A DNA stretch of 64,000 nt, taken from the NCBI GenBank assembly GCA_039090855.1, contig CM077001.1:120468922-120532921 (forward strand), written 5' to 3'. The DNA is from Macrothele yani (lineage: Eukaryota > Arthropoda > Arachnida > Araneae > Macrothelidae). Below the pieces are notes generated by a model. That model was not told the origin of the DNA. It saw only the letters and a program-made list of their open reading frames with translations, and ran no database searches. A program made the position numbers and the translations under genes. Positions within the stretch are counted from its first letter, which is position 1. Each line of letters begins with the position of its first letter. This document shows positions 62,110 to 64,000 of the stretch, piece by piece.

Positions 62110-62336
62110 TTTTTTTTCTTTTTTTTTACTGAAATTTTAACAAGCACCGTGAGCAACTCAATGGGCTATAAGCAGTCGCCCGTCACTAATTTAGGGTCGG
62201 TGGTTCCAGGGAAGGGAGACAGCCAGTGCCGTGAGACAAACACAACATCCATGCCTCACGCGATTCGAACCCGGACCCTTCACGAACGAATCATCATAAG
62301 CCAGCGCTTAGGCCACTGCTCCACCGGAGCGGCCAG
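62110..62336 (-). mobile_element. SINE-B copy 6
   Basis: The target duplication GTTCGTGAT lies at 62101-62109 and 62337-62345. On the minus strand the head (GGCCGCTCCGGTGGAGCAGT) and body are complete, with a long T/A tail at 62110-62128. The B-box is damaged (GGGTTCGAATCGC). Confidence 0.9.
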
Positions 62337-62622
62337 GTTCGTGATGAACAACACGACTGCACCCTTTTTCAGACGTAAAATGTGAGGCGGAAGTCCACTC
62401 AACTCGATCGTGTGCAAAATTCAACTGGTTAGCGCACTCTTCCACTCTCATCTTCAGTCACAACTGCGTTTGTAAATGTTGTTGGAATGAGATTCGCGTA
62501 GCGGAATCGACGGTTAGTATTTTCTTTTTTTAAAGAATAAATTCATATGAAACAACAAATGTAAACTTTATTTGATTGACAAATTCACTCAACCACTTCA
62601 ATAAAAACAATACTTCAGGTTC

Positions 62623-62702
62623 GTGATTTTTTTTTTTTTTTTTGACTGTAAGTTTAAGGACCAGCGTGAGCAACTCAATGGGCTACAAGCAGTCGCCCGT
62701 AA
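62623..62702 (-). mobile_element. SINE-B copy 7, only the 3' part
   Basis: It contains the tail and GAGCAACTCAATGGGCTACA, then stops after GCAGTCGCCCGT. Its left context equals that of copy 6, so it belongs to the duplicated block rather than being an independent insertion. Confidence 0.8.
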
Positions 62703-64000
62703 TATTTTCACTAACAACGGTCAACGTAATGTTTATTTACATCTTTACATAATGGGAAACGTCTTACCTACGTGAATAAACTGGATCGAATGAATATTAA
62801 ATTGTATATATACATCATACAATCCAACGGCATAACGCAATCAGGTCTTCGAGTGTGTTCGCTATTCCAATGAGAAGAACTTTGATAGGAATGCCTGCTA
62901 GCGTTGCTTTGCGCAACGCTTCGCTCAGAAAGGAGAAGACTTCGGACTATTTCAGTCGCTCCATGCTCCGTCTTCAACAGCGCGTGAGTCATCCCCGCAC
63001 GCTTCTCTCATAGACTTTACATGGGAACTTTGCCGCCCCACAACGCCCGAACCGTTGGCCCAATCTCGTTTTTCTCTTCGACTGGCACATCTACACCTTT
63101 ATTTTGATACCTTTACGTTCAGCCGTTCTCTCAAAATTGGACTCACAGTAAAAAAAAACTTATTGAATTAATATATAGATTAAAAAATGTCAGATTCAGT
63201 TGAGTAAAAAGTATCTTGGTCCCCCCCCAGGCCTCGATTGCACTCCTGAACTGTCCTATTAATAAATACTGAGAAAATGTTTTTATTAATAGAATAGTGG
63301 AGTATATGTTTTGCAAAATTCTCTGTTTCGCCAGCATATAGATTTTCTGTTATCATTTTAATTGAAAGCTAATTGAAAGCTAATTGAAAGCGGGGCGATA
63401 CACATAAAAATAATCACCACCATAACCTACTAAAAACAAGAAAAAATTTCTGGGAAGAGAAAACACCAAATGTAAGGAACATTACAACACTCACAGGAAA
63501 GTCAATATTGTTTTCGAGAGTAATATTTCTGACTTTTTCTTAACTTTCCTAAAATAAACTATACTTAGGGTTAAGAAAAATGAGAGGAACCGCCAAAAAA
63601 AGAAAAAAAAAAAAAAAAAAAAAAGAAAACACCATGCTGTCAATCATTCTCATTTCCTCAATAGAAAATGGAAAATGCCTTGGACTGTTGCCAGTCCTGA
63701 GCAAAATTCACATAAATTGGCCGGATCCATGTGCACCCAGAAGTGAGCAACAGGACATTCCAGATGCGCTGCTGACAAGTTTAATACTTAGAACTGAAAT
63801 ATAGTAAATCAGTTATTAGTTTCACAGATTCTCTTCTTAATGTTGACGAAAACGGGAGAGAGTGAAGACAATGTCTGTAGGAATTCGGTATTCAGGGTGT
63901 CTATAAATGAAGTATACAAATTCGGTATGCTATTGAAAAAGGAACTACAATAAATAACAACTTACTTTTAATGTCAAAACACACGGTAACTAAGCGAAAG
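62703..64000. other. AT-rich end of window, no recognised gene
   Basis: Contains a short tandem repeat (TAATTGAAAGC, three copies near 63358-63391), a C-run near 63221-63229 and an A-rich run at 63595-63625. Open frames are short. No element ends or genes seen. Confidence 0.5.

Larger units (their letters stand above)
61979..62702. repeat. Local direct duplication that includes SINE-B
   Basis: The block starting CGGAATCGACGGTTAG at 61979 recurs at about 62502. Both copies continue through ATGAAACAACAAATGTAAACTTTATTTGATTGA, GTTCGTGATTTTTT and the SINE-B tail (GTGAGCAACTCAATGGGCTA). The offset is about 523 bp. The second copy ends inside SINE-B (near 62700). Confidence 0.85.

Overview
The window looks like intergenic DNA from an animal genome, most likely an arthropod and possibly a chelicerate; that placement is an inference from the transposon families, not from a marker gene. 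I found no convincing host gene, rRNA or functional tRNA gene. Nearly everything recognisable is a mobile element, from very decayed to apparently intact, and many are nested. Target-site duplications (TSDs) and related copies often let the nesting be read base by base.

Layout. 1-3.4 kb: a tRNA-type SINE (SINE-A), two small hAT-type elements with 8-bp TSDs, and a SINE-B split by a 438-bp TTAA-flanked MITE. 3.8-6.2 kb: a mariner-like remnant, then the 3' part of a Penelope-like element (PLE) with a GIY-YIG domain. 6.2-10.1 kb: an internally deleted RTE LINE and a Tc1 element (Tc1-A) split by a SINE. 11.8-17.8 kb: SINE-A, Tc1-E split by Tc1-B, a LINE ORF1 remnant, a second Tc1-B split by an inverted SINE-C and by a 575-bp LTR-type element whose LTRs contain a tRNA-like cloverleaf, then another PLE fragment split by SINE-B. 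18.5-23.8 kb: two hAT elements with nested cargo. 23.9-27.5 kb: a diverged tandem duplication. 27.6-34.7 kb: hAT, Tc1 and mariner-like elements and a long CT tract. 36.4-43.4 kb: SINE-B split by SINE-C, Tc1-H, and a mariner-like element carrying a 3.17-kb RTE LINE with an uninterrupted 984-codon ORF. 43.8-45.1 kb: a decayed tandem array with a period near 150 bp. 46-51.5 kb: Tc1-B, a Tigger/pogo element and Tc1-A. 52.3-54.4 kb: a fold-back structure containing a mariner fragment, a minisatellite and an 86-bp-arm palindrome with a hammerhead-like motif. 56.1-60.8 kb: a mariner remnant, an RTE 3' fragment and two abutting Tc1 elements, one with a solo copy of the tRNA-like LTR. 62 kb: a local duplication including SINE-B.

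The most unusual object is the short LTR-type element at 16013-16587. It has 163-164 bp direct terminal repeats, a TGGCGCC primer-binding-site-like sequence, a G-rich polypurine tract, a 4-bp TSD and a Pol III-type promoter inside each LTR. A solo LTR of the same family lies at 59940-60103. The only apparently intact replication protein is the RTE polyprotein; the other transposases and reverse transcriptases carry stops, frameshifts or deletions.
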